Of a stretch of 40,210 nt of DNA, positions 1 through 8,873 are shown one piece after another. The DNA comes from Alphaproteobacteria bacterium (GTDB lineage Bacteria; Pseudomonadota; Alphaproteobacteria; Acetobacterales; Acetobacteraceae): positions 1 to 40,210 of the forward strand of contig VGDL01000031.1 of NCBI GenBank assembly GCA_016869735.1. The letters are read 5' to 3'. The first letter of the stretch is position 1. Every line of letters starts with the position of its first letter. The notes under the pieces are model-generated. The model did not search any database. It was not told where the DNA came from and worked only from the letters and a program-made list of their open reading frames with translations. Both the position numbers and the translations under genes were made by a program.

Positions 1-986
1 CGCCCCCTGATCCCTTGCAGCCCGAGCGCATGGATCAGCGCATCTTCGCGCCCATGCGTTACCCAAACCTCCTCGGCGCCTGTGGCAGCACAAGTTTCCA
101 GCAATTCATCCCAATCCGCGTGATCTGAAATCACCAGCGGCAATTCCACGCCACCCTGGCGCGCGCGCTGGCGCACACCCATCCAGCCAGAGGCATTGGC
201 GACCACAGGTTCCGCTAACCGCCGCGCCCAGCGATCAGCAATGGCGGAAGGCGGCGCCAGTACAATCGTGCCCTTCAGCGCATCCTTGCGCGCAACCGTT
301 GCTGGCAGCAGCGGGCCGAGCGCCACACCCAATTCCTCATAGACAGCGCAAAGCCCCTGCTGCGCGCCATGCAAATGGATCGGACGATCATAACCCGCTT
401 GGCGCAACATGCGGATCAGGCGCTGGCATTTGCCAAGCGCATAGCAGCCAATCACATGGGTGCGTTCCGGGAATAGCGCTGCCGAGCGCAACAGCCGCGC
501 AATCTCTCCCATCGCATCGGGGTGACGGAATACGGGCAACGCGAAGGTCGCTTCCGTGATGAAGACATCGCAGCGCTCAACCTCAAAAGCCGTGCAGCTT
601 GGATCGGCGCGGCGCTTGTAATCGCCGGAAACCACCACGCGGCTGCCCTGCCATTCCAGCGCAATCTGCGCCGAACCCAGCACATGCCCCGCCGGGCGCA
701 GCCAAAGCTTCACGCCATTGATGGTGATCACCTCCCCATAGCGCAGCGCCTGCTGCGTGGCGCCAGCGCGGCCTTCGCCGAGCCGCGCGGTCATGATCGC
801 CAAAGTCTCGGGCGTTGCCAGCACCGCCGCATGGCCGGGGCGCGCATGGTCCGAATGGCCATGGCTGATCACGGCGCGGTCCACGGCACGCAGCGGGTCA
901 ATGAAAAACCCACCCGGTTCGCAGAACAACCCGGCCGGGGTTACTTTTAGCCAGGTCTCGGGATGGGGGGCGGTGGTGAAGGCCAT
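1..986 (-). CDS. Ligase-associated DNA exonuclease, metallo-beta-lactamase fold (partial, C-terminus beyond left edge)
   Basis: The minus strand is open from an ATG at 986 to the window edge, giving about 328 codons. The N-terminus reads MAFTTAPHPETWLKVTPAGL, followed by CEPGGFFIDP and the metal-binding motif HGHSDHARPG, as in the metallo-beta-lactamase/beta-CASP-like exonucleases encoded with bacterial ATP-dependent DNA ligases. Further on are GHVLGSAQ and SGDYKRRADP, both typical of the family, and near the edge HADWDELLE. The likely role is nucleolytic end processing of DNA in a repair pathway shared with the helicase and PdeM next door. It is divergent from the helicase, with 49 bp between the starts. 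An ATP-dependent ligase gene would be expected beyond the left edge, but this cannot be seen. The reading frame extends upstream of the ATG without another good start. Confidence 0.9.
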   Translation of the reverse strand, partial: MAFTTAPHPETWLKVTPAGLFCEPGGFFIDPLRAVDRAVISHGHSDHARPGHAAVLATPETLAIMTARLGEGRAGATQQALRYGEVITINGVKLWLRPAGHVLGSAQIALEWQGSRVVVSGDYKRRADPSCTAFEVERCDVFITEATFALPVFRHPDAMGEIARLLRSAALFPERTHVIGCYALGKCQRLIRMLRQAGYDRPIHLHGAQQGLCAVYEELGVALGPLLPATVARKDALKGTIVLAPPSAIADRWARRLAEPVVANASGWMGVRQRARQGGVELPLVISDHADWDELLETCAATGAEEVWVTHGREDALIHALGLQGIRG

Positions 987-1035
987 GCGGTTCCGGTCTT
1001 GCGTCGGCGGCTTGTCGCGCCATAGATAGCGCTGA

Positions 1036-3570
1036 ATGCGAACATTACCAGAACCTTTTGCCGGCTGGTTTGCGGCGCGTGGCTGGCAGCCGCGTGCGCA
1101 TCAGCTTGCCGTTCTGGATGCCGTGGCGGGCGGTGAGCACGCGCTGCTGGTGGCGCCAACCGGCGGCGGCAAGACATTGGCGGGGTTTCTGCCCACGCTT
1201 CTTGACCTGAACAACGCCCCGCGGGAGGGCTTGCACACGCTCTATATCTCACCCTTGAAGGCGCTCGCGGTGGATATTGCGCGCAATCTGATGGCGCCGA
1301 TTGGCGATATGGCGCTGCCCATTCGCGTTGAAACCCGCACCGGCGATACGCCAGCCAATCGCCGCGCGCGGCAACGCGCGGCACCGCCGCATATCCTGCT
1401 AACCACGCCGGAAAGCCTGACACTGTTGCTCTCCCAACCCGACGCCGCCGCGTTTTTCGCCGGCCTCGGCAGCATCATCATTGATGAAATCCATGCGCTG
1501 GCCGGCACCAAGCGCGGCGATCAATTGGCACTCTGTCTCTCGCGTATTGCCGTGCTGGCGCCGGGTGCCAAACGCATCGGGCTTTCCGCAACCGTCGCTG
1601 TGCCGGAAGCCTTGCGCGCCTGGTTGGCGCCGGATGCGCAAGCGGGCTCTGTCCGGCTGATCACCGCAGAGGGCGGCGCGGCGCCGGTCTTTGATATGCA
1701 ATTGCCGGAAGGCCATTTGCCCTGGGGCGGGCATATGGGTCTGGCTTCGATGCCCGAGGTCTATCGGCGCATCGAAGCCGCGCGCGTCACCATTGTTTTC
1801 GTCAATACCCGCGCCCAGGCGGAATTAAGCTTCGCCGCACTGTGGCGCCTGAATGAGGCTTCGCTGCCCATCGCACTCCATCACGGCAGTCTTGAAATTG
1901 ACCAGCGCCGCAAGGTGGAAGCGGCCATGGCGGCGGGCAAACTGCGCGCGGTGGTGGCCACCGCGTCACTCGATCTCGGCATTGATTGGGGGGATGTGGA
2001 TCAGGTGATCCAGATTGGTGCGCCCAAGGGTGTTGCGCGGTTGTTGCAGCGCGTGGGCCGCGCCAATCACCGCATGGATGAGCCATCGCGTGCTGTGCTG
2101 GTGCCGGCCAATAGGTTTGAGGTGATTGAATGCGTCGCCGCCGTGGAAGCCGCCGCCGCAGGCGAATTGGATGGTGACCCGCCGCGCCCGGGTGGGCTTG
2201 ATGTGCTGGCGCAGCATGTGCTGGCCATGGCCTGTCATGCGCCATTTCATCCGGATGAGCTTTATGCCGAAGTGATTCGCGCCGCGCCCTATGCCGCACT
2301 TACGCGGCGCGATTTTGATGATGTGGTGCGCTTTGTCGAAGATGGCGGCTATGCGCTGGCGGCTTATGAGCGTTTCCGTCGGCTGTTTCGCGATTCCGAA
2401 GGCCGGCTGCATATCCGTGATGCGCGTGTGGCCCGGCAATTCCGCCTGAACCTTGGCACCATCGTCGAAACCCCGATGATCAAGGTACGGATGCGCGGCG
2501 GCGGCACCTTGGGTGAGGTGGAGGAATGGTTTGTCTCAACCCTGGCAGCTGGCGATTGCTTTCTGTTTGCGGGCCAGGTGGTGCGCTATGAACGGCTCGA
2601 CCCCGCTGCGGTGATCGTCAGCCCCGGCGGCGGTGATGATCCCCGCGTGCCGGTTTATGCCGGTAGCCGCATGCCGTTGACGACCTGGCTTGCCGCGCGG
2701 GTGCGCGCGATTTTGCATGATCCTTCGCGCTGGGCGCATTTGCCAGCGCAGGTGCAGGAATGGCTGAAGCTGCAATCGCTGCGGAGTGAATTGCCGCCAT
2801 CCGATGGGCTTTTGATTGAAACCTTCCCGCGCGGTGGGCGCTGGTTTCTTGTGGCCTATACTTTTGAAGGGCGGCTCGCGCATCAGACCCTTGGGCTTTT
2901 GGTGACCAAGCGCATGGAACGCCTCGGGATGGGGCCGCTTGGCTATGTCGGCACGGATTATGTGCTGGCGATCTGGTCCGCCTTTGAACCGACCGGTGTG
3001 GAAAGGCTATTTGCGGAAGACATATTGGGCGATGAGATGGAGGAATGGCTTGCGGAATCTTCCATGCTGCGGCGGAGTTTCCGCAATATAGCGACCATTG
3101 CGGGCCTGCTGGAAAAGCACCATCCGGGGGCAGAGAAATCAGGCCGGCAAATGACGATGAATGCGGATTTGATTTACGATGTACTGCGCCGGCATGAACC
3201 GGATCACATTCTTTTGCGCGCGACGCGCGAAGAAGCCGCGCGGGGCCTGACGGATGTGGCGCGCATCGCTTCCCTTCTCGCGCGTATTCAGGGGCGCATC
3301 ACGCATCGCGCACTATCGCGTGTTTCGCCCTTGGCGGTCCCCGCCCTGATCGAAGAAGGCCGCGAATGGGTGGCGGGCGGTGCAGAGGATGCCCTGCTGG
3401 CGGAAGCCGCCGCGCTGGTTGCGGAGGCCACCGATGGCGCAGAAGAATTTGGCGAGACGCTCGCCGACATGACTGATGGCATCATCACGCGCGGCGCCTC
3501 GGCACGGCCAAAACCGCGTGAAGCGCGGCGGTCGCGCTTTATCCGCAGCGCCCCAAGGCGCGCCTCATGA
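1036..3570 (+). CDS. Ligase-associated DEXH-box DNA helicase (Lhr-like)
   Basis: An 844-residue superfamily 2 helicase of the Lhr-like, ligase-associated group. Visible motifs in order are the Walker A APTGGGKT near residue 41, the DEIH box in IIIDEIHAL, SATVA (motif III), and the motif VI region QRVGRANHRMDEPS. A long C-terminal half, characteristic of Lhr-type enzymes, follows the two RecA domains. Its length is normal for the group (about 800-850). It probably unwinds or remodels damaged DNA together with the neighbouring exonuclease, PdeM and an ATP-dependent ligase. The start is the first ATG of the conserved frame, 49 bp from the divergent exonuclease start, so the two genes must share a promoter region. 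Its stop overlaps the pdeM start by ATGA, implying translational coupling. Confidence 0.93.
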   Translation: MRTLPEPFAGWFAARGWQPRAHQLAVLDAVAGGEHALLVAPTGGGKTLAGFLPTLLDLNNAPREGLHTLYISPLKALAVDIARNLMAPIGDMALPIRVETRTGDTPANRRARQRAAPPHILLTTPESLTLLLSQPDAAAFFAGLGSIIIDEIHALAGTKRGDQLALCLSRIAVLAPGAKRIGLSATVAVPEALRAWLAPDAQAGSVRLITAEGGAAPVFDMQLPEGHLPWGGHMGLASMPEVYRRIEAARVTIVFVNTRAQAELSFAALWRLNEASLPIALHHGSLEIDQRRKVEAAMAAGKLRAVVATASLDLGIDWGDVDQVIQIGAPKGVARLLQRVGRANHRMDEPSRAVLVPANRFEVIECVAAVEAAAAGELDGDPPRPGGLDVLAQHVLAMACHAPFHPDELYAEVIRAAPYAALTRRDFDDVVRFVEDGGYALAAYERFRRLFRDSEGRLHIRDARVARQFRLNLGTIVETPMIKVRMRGGGTLGEVEEWFVSTLAAGDCFLFAGQVVRYERLDPAAVIVSPGGGDDPRVPVYAGSRMPLTTWLAARVRAILHDPSRWAHLPAQVQEWLKLQSLRSELPPSDGLLIETFPRGGRWFLVAYTFEGRLAHQTLGLLVTKRMERLGMGPLGYVGTDYVLAIWSAFEPTGVERLFAEDILGDEMEEWLAESSMLRRSFRNIATIAGLLEKHHPGAEKSGRQMTMNADLIYDVLRRHEPDHILLRATREEAARGLTDVARIASLLARIQGRITHRALSRVSPLAVPALIEEGREWVAGGAEDALLAEAAALVAEATDGAEEFGETLADMTDGIITRGASARPKPREARRSRFIRSAPRRAS

Positions 3571-4274
3571 ACGCGGCACCGCTTCATTTGGGGGCAGAGC
3601 GTGTCATGCTCGACCCCGCTGGCGTTTTGCATTGGCCGGCGCAGAAGCTGCTTTGTGTGGCGGATCTGCATCTGGAAAAGGCGAGTGCCTTCGCCCGCGC
3701 CGGCTATTTCCTGCCGCCTTATGATACGCGCGAAACCCTGGCACGGCTCGCGCTGCTGATCCGGCGCTATGGCCCGAAGCGGCTGGTATTTCTGGGTGAT
3801 AGTTTCCATGATGCCGATGGCGCGGCACGCCTTTCGCCCACGGATCGTGCGGCGCTGCGGCAGCTTTTGCAGGGGCTTGAGCCCATCTGGGTCCTCGGCA
3901 ATCACGACCCCGCGCCACCGTGCGATCTGCCCGGTGAGGCTTTTGTTGAATGGCGCCAGGGCCCGATCAGCTTCCGCCATATCCCAAGCCCCTTTTCGCG
4001 CCAGGCGCCGCCGGAAATCGCCGGGCATTTGCACCCGAAGGCAACCGCGCCGACGCGCGCGGGCGGCATTTCCCGCCCCTGTTTTGTCGCCAATCCGCGC
4101 CGCGTGTTGATGCCGGCCTTTGGCGCCTTCACCGGCGGGCTTTGCGTGACCGATCCCGCCATTGCCCGGCTTTTCCTGCAGGGCGGGCGCGCCTTTTTGC
4201 TGGGGGAGGAGCGGCTTTACTCCTTTCCCCTGGCTGGTCGGGGGCATGGCGCAGCACCGCAACAGGGCGCATGA
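3567..4274 (+). CDS. pdeM: Ligase-associated DNA damage response endonuclease PdeM
   Basis: A 235-residue calcineurin-like metallophosphoesterase. The metal-ligand motifs are all visible: DLHLEK near the N-terminus, GDSFHD, GNHDP and GHLHPK. This arrangement and length match PdeM, the nuclease found with the Lhr-like helicase and the ATP-dependent ligase/exonuclease in many proteobacteria. The ATG overlaps the helicase stop (ATGA), so the two are probably translated as one unit. The product should act as a Mn-dependent DNA nuclease in the cytoplasm. Family membership is clear; the precise substrate is inferred from the family. Confidence 0.9.
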   Translation: MNAAPLHLGAERVMLDPAGVLHWPAQKLLCVADLHLEKASAFARAGYFLPPYDTRETLARLALLIRRYGPKRLVFLGDSFHDADGAARLSPTDRAALRQLLQGLEPIWVLGNHDPAPPCDLPGEAFVEWRQGPISFRHIPSPFSRQAPPEIAGHLHPKATAPTRAGGISRPCFVANPRRVLMPAFGAFTGGLCVTDPAIARLFLQGGRAFLLGEERLYSFPLAGRGHGAAPQQGA

Positions 4275-4276
4275 TG

Positions 4277-4310
4277 CACATCGTGCCCCGTAATGACGGG
4301 TCACGATGTG
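4277..4310 (+). terminator. Long imperfect hairpin just after pdeM
   Basis: The arms CACATCGTG (4277-4285) and CACGATGTG (4302-4310) are perfectly complementary. After one mismatch the stem continues with CCCGT/ACGGG and a 4-nt AATG loop. The hairpin begins two bases after the pdeM stop codon. There is no run of T behind it, so it may be a factor-dependent terminator or an mRNA-stabilising structure, or an operator for the downstream DUF169 gene. Confidence 0.5.
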
Positions 4311-4385
4311 ACTGAATTTGAGCGACTGATTCACCGCTTCGGCCTTCAGCCTACGCGGATCAGGCGCTAGCTGGAGGAACAAGCC

Positions 4386-5198
4386 ATGCCCGACGCCCTA
4401 CCAACTACCGAAACACCCGCGCTTGATGCCAAGGCCATTGCCGAACTGGCCCGCCAGCTCAGCGAATTGCTGAAGCTGCGCACCTTTCCCATTGGCATGA
4501 AGCTCTTTGATGACGCCGAGGAAATGGCGAAAATCCCCGGGCTCCGTCGCCCGACTGAGGGCAAGAAATTCTCCACCTGCCAATTGGTGACACAGGCGCG
4601 CATCGCCGGCTTCACCATGGGCATTACGGAAGAAAACGTGCCGGGCTTCAGCAATTGCGGCGGCGTGATCGGGTTGAATGAACCCTCAGAACTTTATCTC
4701 TCTGGCCGCAAGTTTGAAGGCGTGTGGTTTGAAAACCGCGAAGCGGGCAGGCTGCATCAGGCGCAAATGCCGCGCGTGCCGGCGCGCTATAAGGGGCTGG
4801 TGGTCGCGCCTCTTCGTTCCGCGCGGCTTGATCCGCCCGATATCTGCCTGTTCTACGCGAACCCGGCGCAGATGATCCTGTTCATCAATGGCCTCCAATG
4901 GAAGAACTACAAGCGCTATGATTTTTCGATTACCGGGGAAAGCGCCTGCGCCGATTCCTGGGGCCGTGCTTTGCGCGATAAAACCGTATGTCTTTCCATC
5001 CCCTGCTATGCCGAACGCCGTTATGGTGGTGTGGCCGATGATGAGATGCTGATGGCCTGCCCGCCTGAGGATTTGGCGCGCGCCGTGGAAGGCTTGCTCG
5101 GCCTTTCCAAGGCAGGGCTGCGCTACCCAATCATGCCCTATGGTCCGCAGGCAGACCCCGCGGATGGCATGGCGAAATCCTATGCGGGGAAAAGCTGA
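4386..5198 (+). CDS. DUF169 family protein
   Basis: A 270-residue protein of the DUF169 family, whose function is not established. It shows the family's conserved Cys-containing motifs: KFSTCQLV, FSNCGGVIGL, GESACADSWG and LSIPCYAERRYGG. The N-terminal segment LSELLKLRTFPIGMKLF is also typical. It starts at an ATG preceded by a good ribosome-binding site (GGAGGAAC). The gene stands alone on its strand between pdeM and the convergent fusA, separated from each by a hairpin. The regularly placed Cys residues suggest metal or Fe-S binding, but that is only inference. There is no signal peptide or membrane segment, so it is probably cytoplasmic. Confidence 0.88.
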   Translation: MPDALPTTETPALDAKAIAELARQLSELLKLRTFPIGMKLFDDAEEMAKIPGLRRPTEGKKFSTCQLVTQARIAGFTMGITEENVPGFSNCGGVIGLNEPSELYLSGRKFEGVWFENREAGRLHQAQMPRVPARYKGLVVAPLRSARLDPPDICLFYANPAQMILFINGLQWKNYKRYDFSITGESACADSWGRALRDKTVCLSIPCYAERRYGGVADDEMLMACPPEDLARAVEGLLGLSKAGLRYPIMPYGPQADPADGMAKSYAGKS

Positions 5199-5230
5199 CA
5201 CGCGTTTCGCGCAGCAGCGAAGCCCAAACA

Positions 5231-5261
5231 AAAACGGCGCGGGAAGGCCCCGCGCCGTTTT
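5231..5261. terminator. Bidirectional rho-independent terminator between DUF169 gene and fusA
   Basis: A perfect 13-bp stem, AAAACGGCGCGGG (5231-5243) with CCCGCGCCGTTTT (5249-5261), has a 5-nt loop. It ends in a T run when read on either strand (TTTT on plus, TTTTTGTTT on minus). It lies between the convergent DUF169 gene and fusA and should stop both transcripts. Confidence 0.9.
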
Positions 5262-5284
5262 GCGTTTCAGCGGTAAAGCCAGCC

Positions 5285-7366
5285 TTAGGCCGACTTCGCC
5301 ATGATCTCATCCGCGATGTTGCGCGGCACGGGATCGTAGTGGTGGAACTGCATGGAGAAGGAAGCCCGCCCCTTCGTCATGCCACGCAGGTTCGAGATAT
5401 AGCCGAACATTTCCTTAAGCGGCACATGCGCGCGCACAATCACGCTGGTGCCTGCCATGTCCTGGCTCTGGATCACGCCGCGGCGGCGGTTCAAGTCACC
5501 CACCACATCGCCCACATGGTCGGATGGCGTGGTCACTTCCACATCCATGATGGGTTCCAGGATCACCGGGCCGGCCTTCTTCATGCCTTCGCGGAAGCAA
5601 GCCTTGGCGGCGATTTCAAACGCCAGCGCGCTTGAATCGACATCATGGTACTTGCCATCCACCAGGCTGTACTTGAAGTCCACGGTGGGGAAGCCAGCGA
5701 GTACGCCGGTATCGGCCTGCACCTTGATGCCCTTTTCAACCGCCGGGATATATTCGCGCGGCACGGAACCACCAACAACGCCGTTGACGAATTCGATGCC
5801 TTCGTTGCGTTCCTTGGGTTCGAAGATGATTTTCACTTCAGCGTATTGGCCCGAACCACCCGACTGCTTCTTGTGGGTATAGGTTTCGGTATGCGCGCGG
5901 CTGATGGTCTCACGATACGCCACCTGCGGCGCGCCGATATTCGCATCCACACCATATTCGCGCTTCAGGCGGTCAATGATGATTTCCAGATGCAATTCGC
6001 CCATGCCGGAAAGGATGGTCTGGCCGCTTTCCTGATCGGTACGCAGCCGCAGGGAAGGATCCTCGCCTGCCAGCTTCTGCAGGCCAAGGGTCATCTTCTC
6101 GACCCCTTCCTTGGTTTTCGGCTCCACGGAGATGTCAATCACGGGCACCGGGAAGGCCATGCGTTCCAGGATCACCGCATCTTCCTGCGCAGCAAGGGTG
6201 TCACCCGTGCCGGTATCCTTCAGCCCCACAAAAGCCGCGATATCGCCCGCGAAGACTTCCTTGATTTCTTCGCGCTTATCGGCATGCATCTGGAACATGC
6301 GGCCCACACGTTCCTTGTGGCCCTTGGTGGTATTCAGCACCTGGTCGCCCGAACGCAGCACACCGCGATAGACGCGCACAAAGGTCAGGTTGCCGTATTT
6401 GTCATTGATGATCTTGAACGCCAAGCCAGCGAAAGGCTCGTTTTCATTGGCGGGGATCACGCGGCGATCGGCCGTTTCATCCTGGCCTTCTTCTGGCGCA
6501 ACCTTGATGCCTTCACGGTCAATCGGGGAAGGCAGGTAATCGATCACCGCATCCAGCAAAGGCTGCACGCCCTTGTTCTTGAAGGCCGTGCCGCACAGCA
6601 CCGGGCGGAATTCGCCGGAAATGGTGCCGCGCTTGATGCAGCGCTTCAGGGTTTCGATGCTGACATCGCCCTTGTCGAAATATTCTTCCATGGCGGATTC
6701 GTCGATGCCGACCACGGTATCAAGCAGCTTCTGGCGATATTCGGCGGCCTTATCGGCCAAATCGGCGGGGATCGGCGCTTCATGATACTTGGCGCCGAGT
6801 TCGTCACCTTCCCAGATCAACGCCTTCATCTCCACCAGGTCAACAATGCCCAGGAAGGTATCTTCAATGCCAATCGGCAATTGCAGCGCAACCCAATTGA
6901 TGCCGAGCTTTTCCGTCAGCGTATCGGCAGCGCGATAGAAATCGGCGCCGGTGCGGTCAAGCTTGTTGATGAAGATGATGCGCGGCACATTGTAGCGGTC
7001 AGCCAGGCGCCAATTGGTCTCGGACTGCGGCTGCACGCCGGCCACGCCTTCAATGATGAAGATCGCGCCATCCAGCACGCGCAAGGACCGGTTCACTTCA
7101 ATGTTGAAGTCAATATGGCCGGGCGTATCAATGATGTTGATGCGGTGGTCATTCCACACGGCGGTCACGGCAGCAGAGGTGATGGTAATCCCGCGCTCAC
7201 GTTCCTGGTCCATGTAATCGGTCGTGGTATTGCCTTCATGCACTTCACCGATCTTGTGGGACTTGCCGGTGTAGTACAGGATACGTTCGGTCGTGGTGGT
7301 CTTGCCCGCGTCAATATGCGCGGTGATGCCGATATTGCGGATACGATCAAGCGGGGTACGCGCCAC
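5285..7366 (-). CDS. fusA: Elongation factor G
   Basis: A 693-residue translational GTPase that drives ribosomal translocation. The GTPase motifs are present: AHIDAGKT (residues 16-23), RGITITSAA (switch I), DTPGHIDF (G3) and NKLD (G4, where NKMD is usual). Later EF-G domains follow, with [10 protein letters not shown] and a normal C-terminus. I chose the GTG at 7366 because the protein then begins [12 protein letters not shown] as in the family and has a GGAG ribosome-binding site seven bases upstream; the longer open frame to 7429 has no family similarity. The gene is monocistronic here, with no rpsL, rpsG or tuf beside it, whereas bacterial fusA normally sits in the str operon. It may be a relocated or second copy. 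The NKLD and [12 protein letters not shown] variants mildly favour a divergent paralogue. Confidence 0.95.
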   Translation of the reverse strand: MARTPLDRIRNIGITAHIDAGKTTTTERILYYTGKSHKIGEVHEGNTTTDYMDQERERGITITSAAVTAVWNDHRINIIDTPGHIDFNIEVNRSLRVLDGAIFIIEGVAGVQPQSETNWRLADRYNVPRIIFINKLDRTGADFYRAADTLTEKLGINWVALQLPIGIEDTFLGIVDLVEMKALIWEGDELGAKYHEAPIPADLADKAAEYRQKLLDTVVGIDESAMEEYFDKGDVSIETLKRCIKRGTISGEFRPVLCGTAFKNKGVQPLLDAVIDYLPSPIDREGIKVAPEEGQDETADRRVIPANENEPFAGLAFKIINDKYGNLTFVRVYRGVLRSGDQVLNTTKGHKERVGRMFQMHADKREEIKEVFAGDIAAFVGLKDTGTGDTLAAQEDAVILERMAFPVPVIDISVEPKTKEGVEKMTLGLQKLAGEDPSLRLRTDQESGQTILSGMGELHLEIIIDRLKREYGVDANIGAPQVAYRETISRAHTETYTHKKQSGGSGQYAEVKIIFEPKERNEGIEFVNGVVGGSVPREYIPAVEKGIKVQADTGVLAGFPTVDFKYSLVDGKYHDVDSSALAFEIAAKACFREGMKKAGPVILEPIMDVEVTTPSDHVGDVVGDLNRRRGVIQSQDMAGTSVIVRAHVPLKEMFGYISNLRGMTKGRASFSMQFHHYDPVPRNIADEIMAKSA

Positions 7367-7381
7367 GGTGGGTCTCCATAA

Positions 7382-7412
7382 GCGAAAGCCGGACGCCCGC
7401 CCCGGCTTTCGC
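7382..7412 (-). promoter_or_regulatory. Inverted repeat in the fusA leader
   Basis: The arms GCGAAAGCCGG (7382-7392) and CCGGCTTTCGC (7402-7412) are perfect complements around a 9-nt loop, 15 bp upstream of the fusA GTG. It could fold in the 5' untranslated mRNA or serve as a protein-binding site. The rest of the 211-bp divergent region up to 7577 shows no convincing promoter pair that I can name. Confidence 0.45.
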
Positions 7413-7577
7413 CGGTCGCCGCCCGCCATAAGGGTTCAGGGTTTAGTCCTCGATGAGCGCTATCTGCGATGTTCGGGCGCGGTTTGCAAGCGCAAAGGGG
7501 CGGTGCGGGTGGTCTTTCCTCACTTTGGGTTACGCTTTGTTGCCCCCAAGCTGCCCGGATTTGGCTAGATACGCCCC

Positions 7578-8873
7578 ATGAGGCCCGAGCCCTTCATCGC
7601 TGCGATCCGATTCGGCCATGGGCGCCGCCCCTGGGAACCGCTGCCGGCCAACCCCAGCGCTGCGCTGCTGGCGGAATTGGACAATATGGCCACGCCCCGC
7701 CTGACCGAAGCCGCGCTGCCCGATCTGGCAGCGATAGGCGCCATGATCCGCGAAGATGGCGAATCGGCACGTCAGGGGCAGGGGCGCCCGCATCAGGCGC
7801 GCCTCTGGCGGGCAGAGGTCAGCGCGGCGCTGGCCGAAACCCTCACCAGCGCGGCCCCGTTTCGTGAAAGGCTTGTCCAGTTCTGGGCCAATCATTTCAC
7901 TGTGGCGCGCGGGAAAGTGCCCTATGTTGTTGGCCATTTCGTCCGCGAAGCCATCAGGCCGCATGTCACGGGCAGGTTCTCAGACATGCTGCTGGCCGTG
8001 GTGCGCCACCCGGCCATGATCGGCTATCTGGATAATCAAGGCTCGGTCGGGCCCAATAGCCGTGCTGCCCAAGGGCGCCCGCGTGGCCTCAATGAAAATC
8101 TGGCCCGCGAAATCCTGGAATTGCACACGCTGACCCCCGCCGCAGGTTAAACCCAGGCCGATGTCACCAGCTTCGCCAATATCCTGACAGGCTGGTCCAC
8201 CGCCCCGGTGAACCCGCCTTTCGGGTTTGTCTTTCGCAGCGCTGCCCATGAACCAGGCGCCAAGACCCTCATGGGGCAAGAGTTCATGGAGGGCGAACAA
8301 GGCGGTCTTGCCGCCCTTGCCTGGCTTGCGGATCAGGAGGCAACGCATCGGCATTTGGCACGCAAGCTCGCGATCCATTTTGTGGCTGATTCTCCCCCGC
8401 CGGCGGCGGTGGACGCCCTTTTCGCTGTCTTGCGGGATACGCGCGGTGATTTGGGGGCGGTGGCGCGGCGCTTGGTTGCGCTGGACGCCGCCTGGAAGCC
8501 CCCTTTGTCCAAGCTGCGCGCGCCCGTGGATTACATGATGGCCGTCTTGCGCGCCCTTGAAGCTCCGGCCCAGATCACCGCAGGGCTGATCAATACATCT
8601 CAGTTTCTGGGCCAACCCATCTGGAATGCGCGCGCGCCCAATGGCTGGCCCGACCAGATGGCGGATTGGGCCGCGCCGGAGGCGATCTTACGGCGCGTGG
8701 AATGGGCCTTTGGCCAAGCCGGGCGCGGTGCCGGCCGGGATGCTGCCACCCTGGCCGAAGCCGTGATGGGCCCCTTGATCCAGCCCGAGACCTTGCGCGC
8801 TGCGTCTCGTGCCGGTTCCGCCCGTGAAGCGCTGACCTTGGTGCTCACCAGCCCGGAGTTTCAGCGCCGATGA
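7578..8873 (+). pseudogene. DUF1800 family protein, interrupted by an in-frame TAA at 8148
   Basis: The frame is open from the ATG at 7578 to 8147, meets TAA at 8148-8150 and continues in the same frame to a TGA at 8871. Joined, it encodes about 431 codons of a DUF1800 protein. Family hallmarks lie on both sides of the stop: FWANHFTVARGK, NENLAREILELHTL before it, then TQADVTSFANILTGWS and GWPDQMADW after it. In relatives the interrupted position is a Tyr followed by TQADV, so a TAT or TAC codon has become TAA by one base change. DUF1800 proteins are usually encoded with DUF1501 proteins, as here, where the stop overlaps the DUF1501 start by ATGA. The cause could be a true nonsense mutation, readthrough or a sequencing error. 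Confidence 0.9.

Noticed and set aside
5645-7381. 578-codon open frame opposite fusA
   Set aside because: It is the antisense shadow of a highly conserved gene in GC-rich DNA and its translation shows no family features.
7367-7429. N-terminal extension of EF-G to an ATG at 7429
   Set aside because: The added residues are Arg/Gly-rich with no family match, and the GTG at 7366 has a proper ribosome-binding site.
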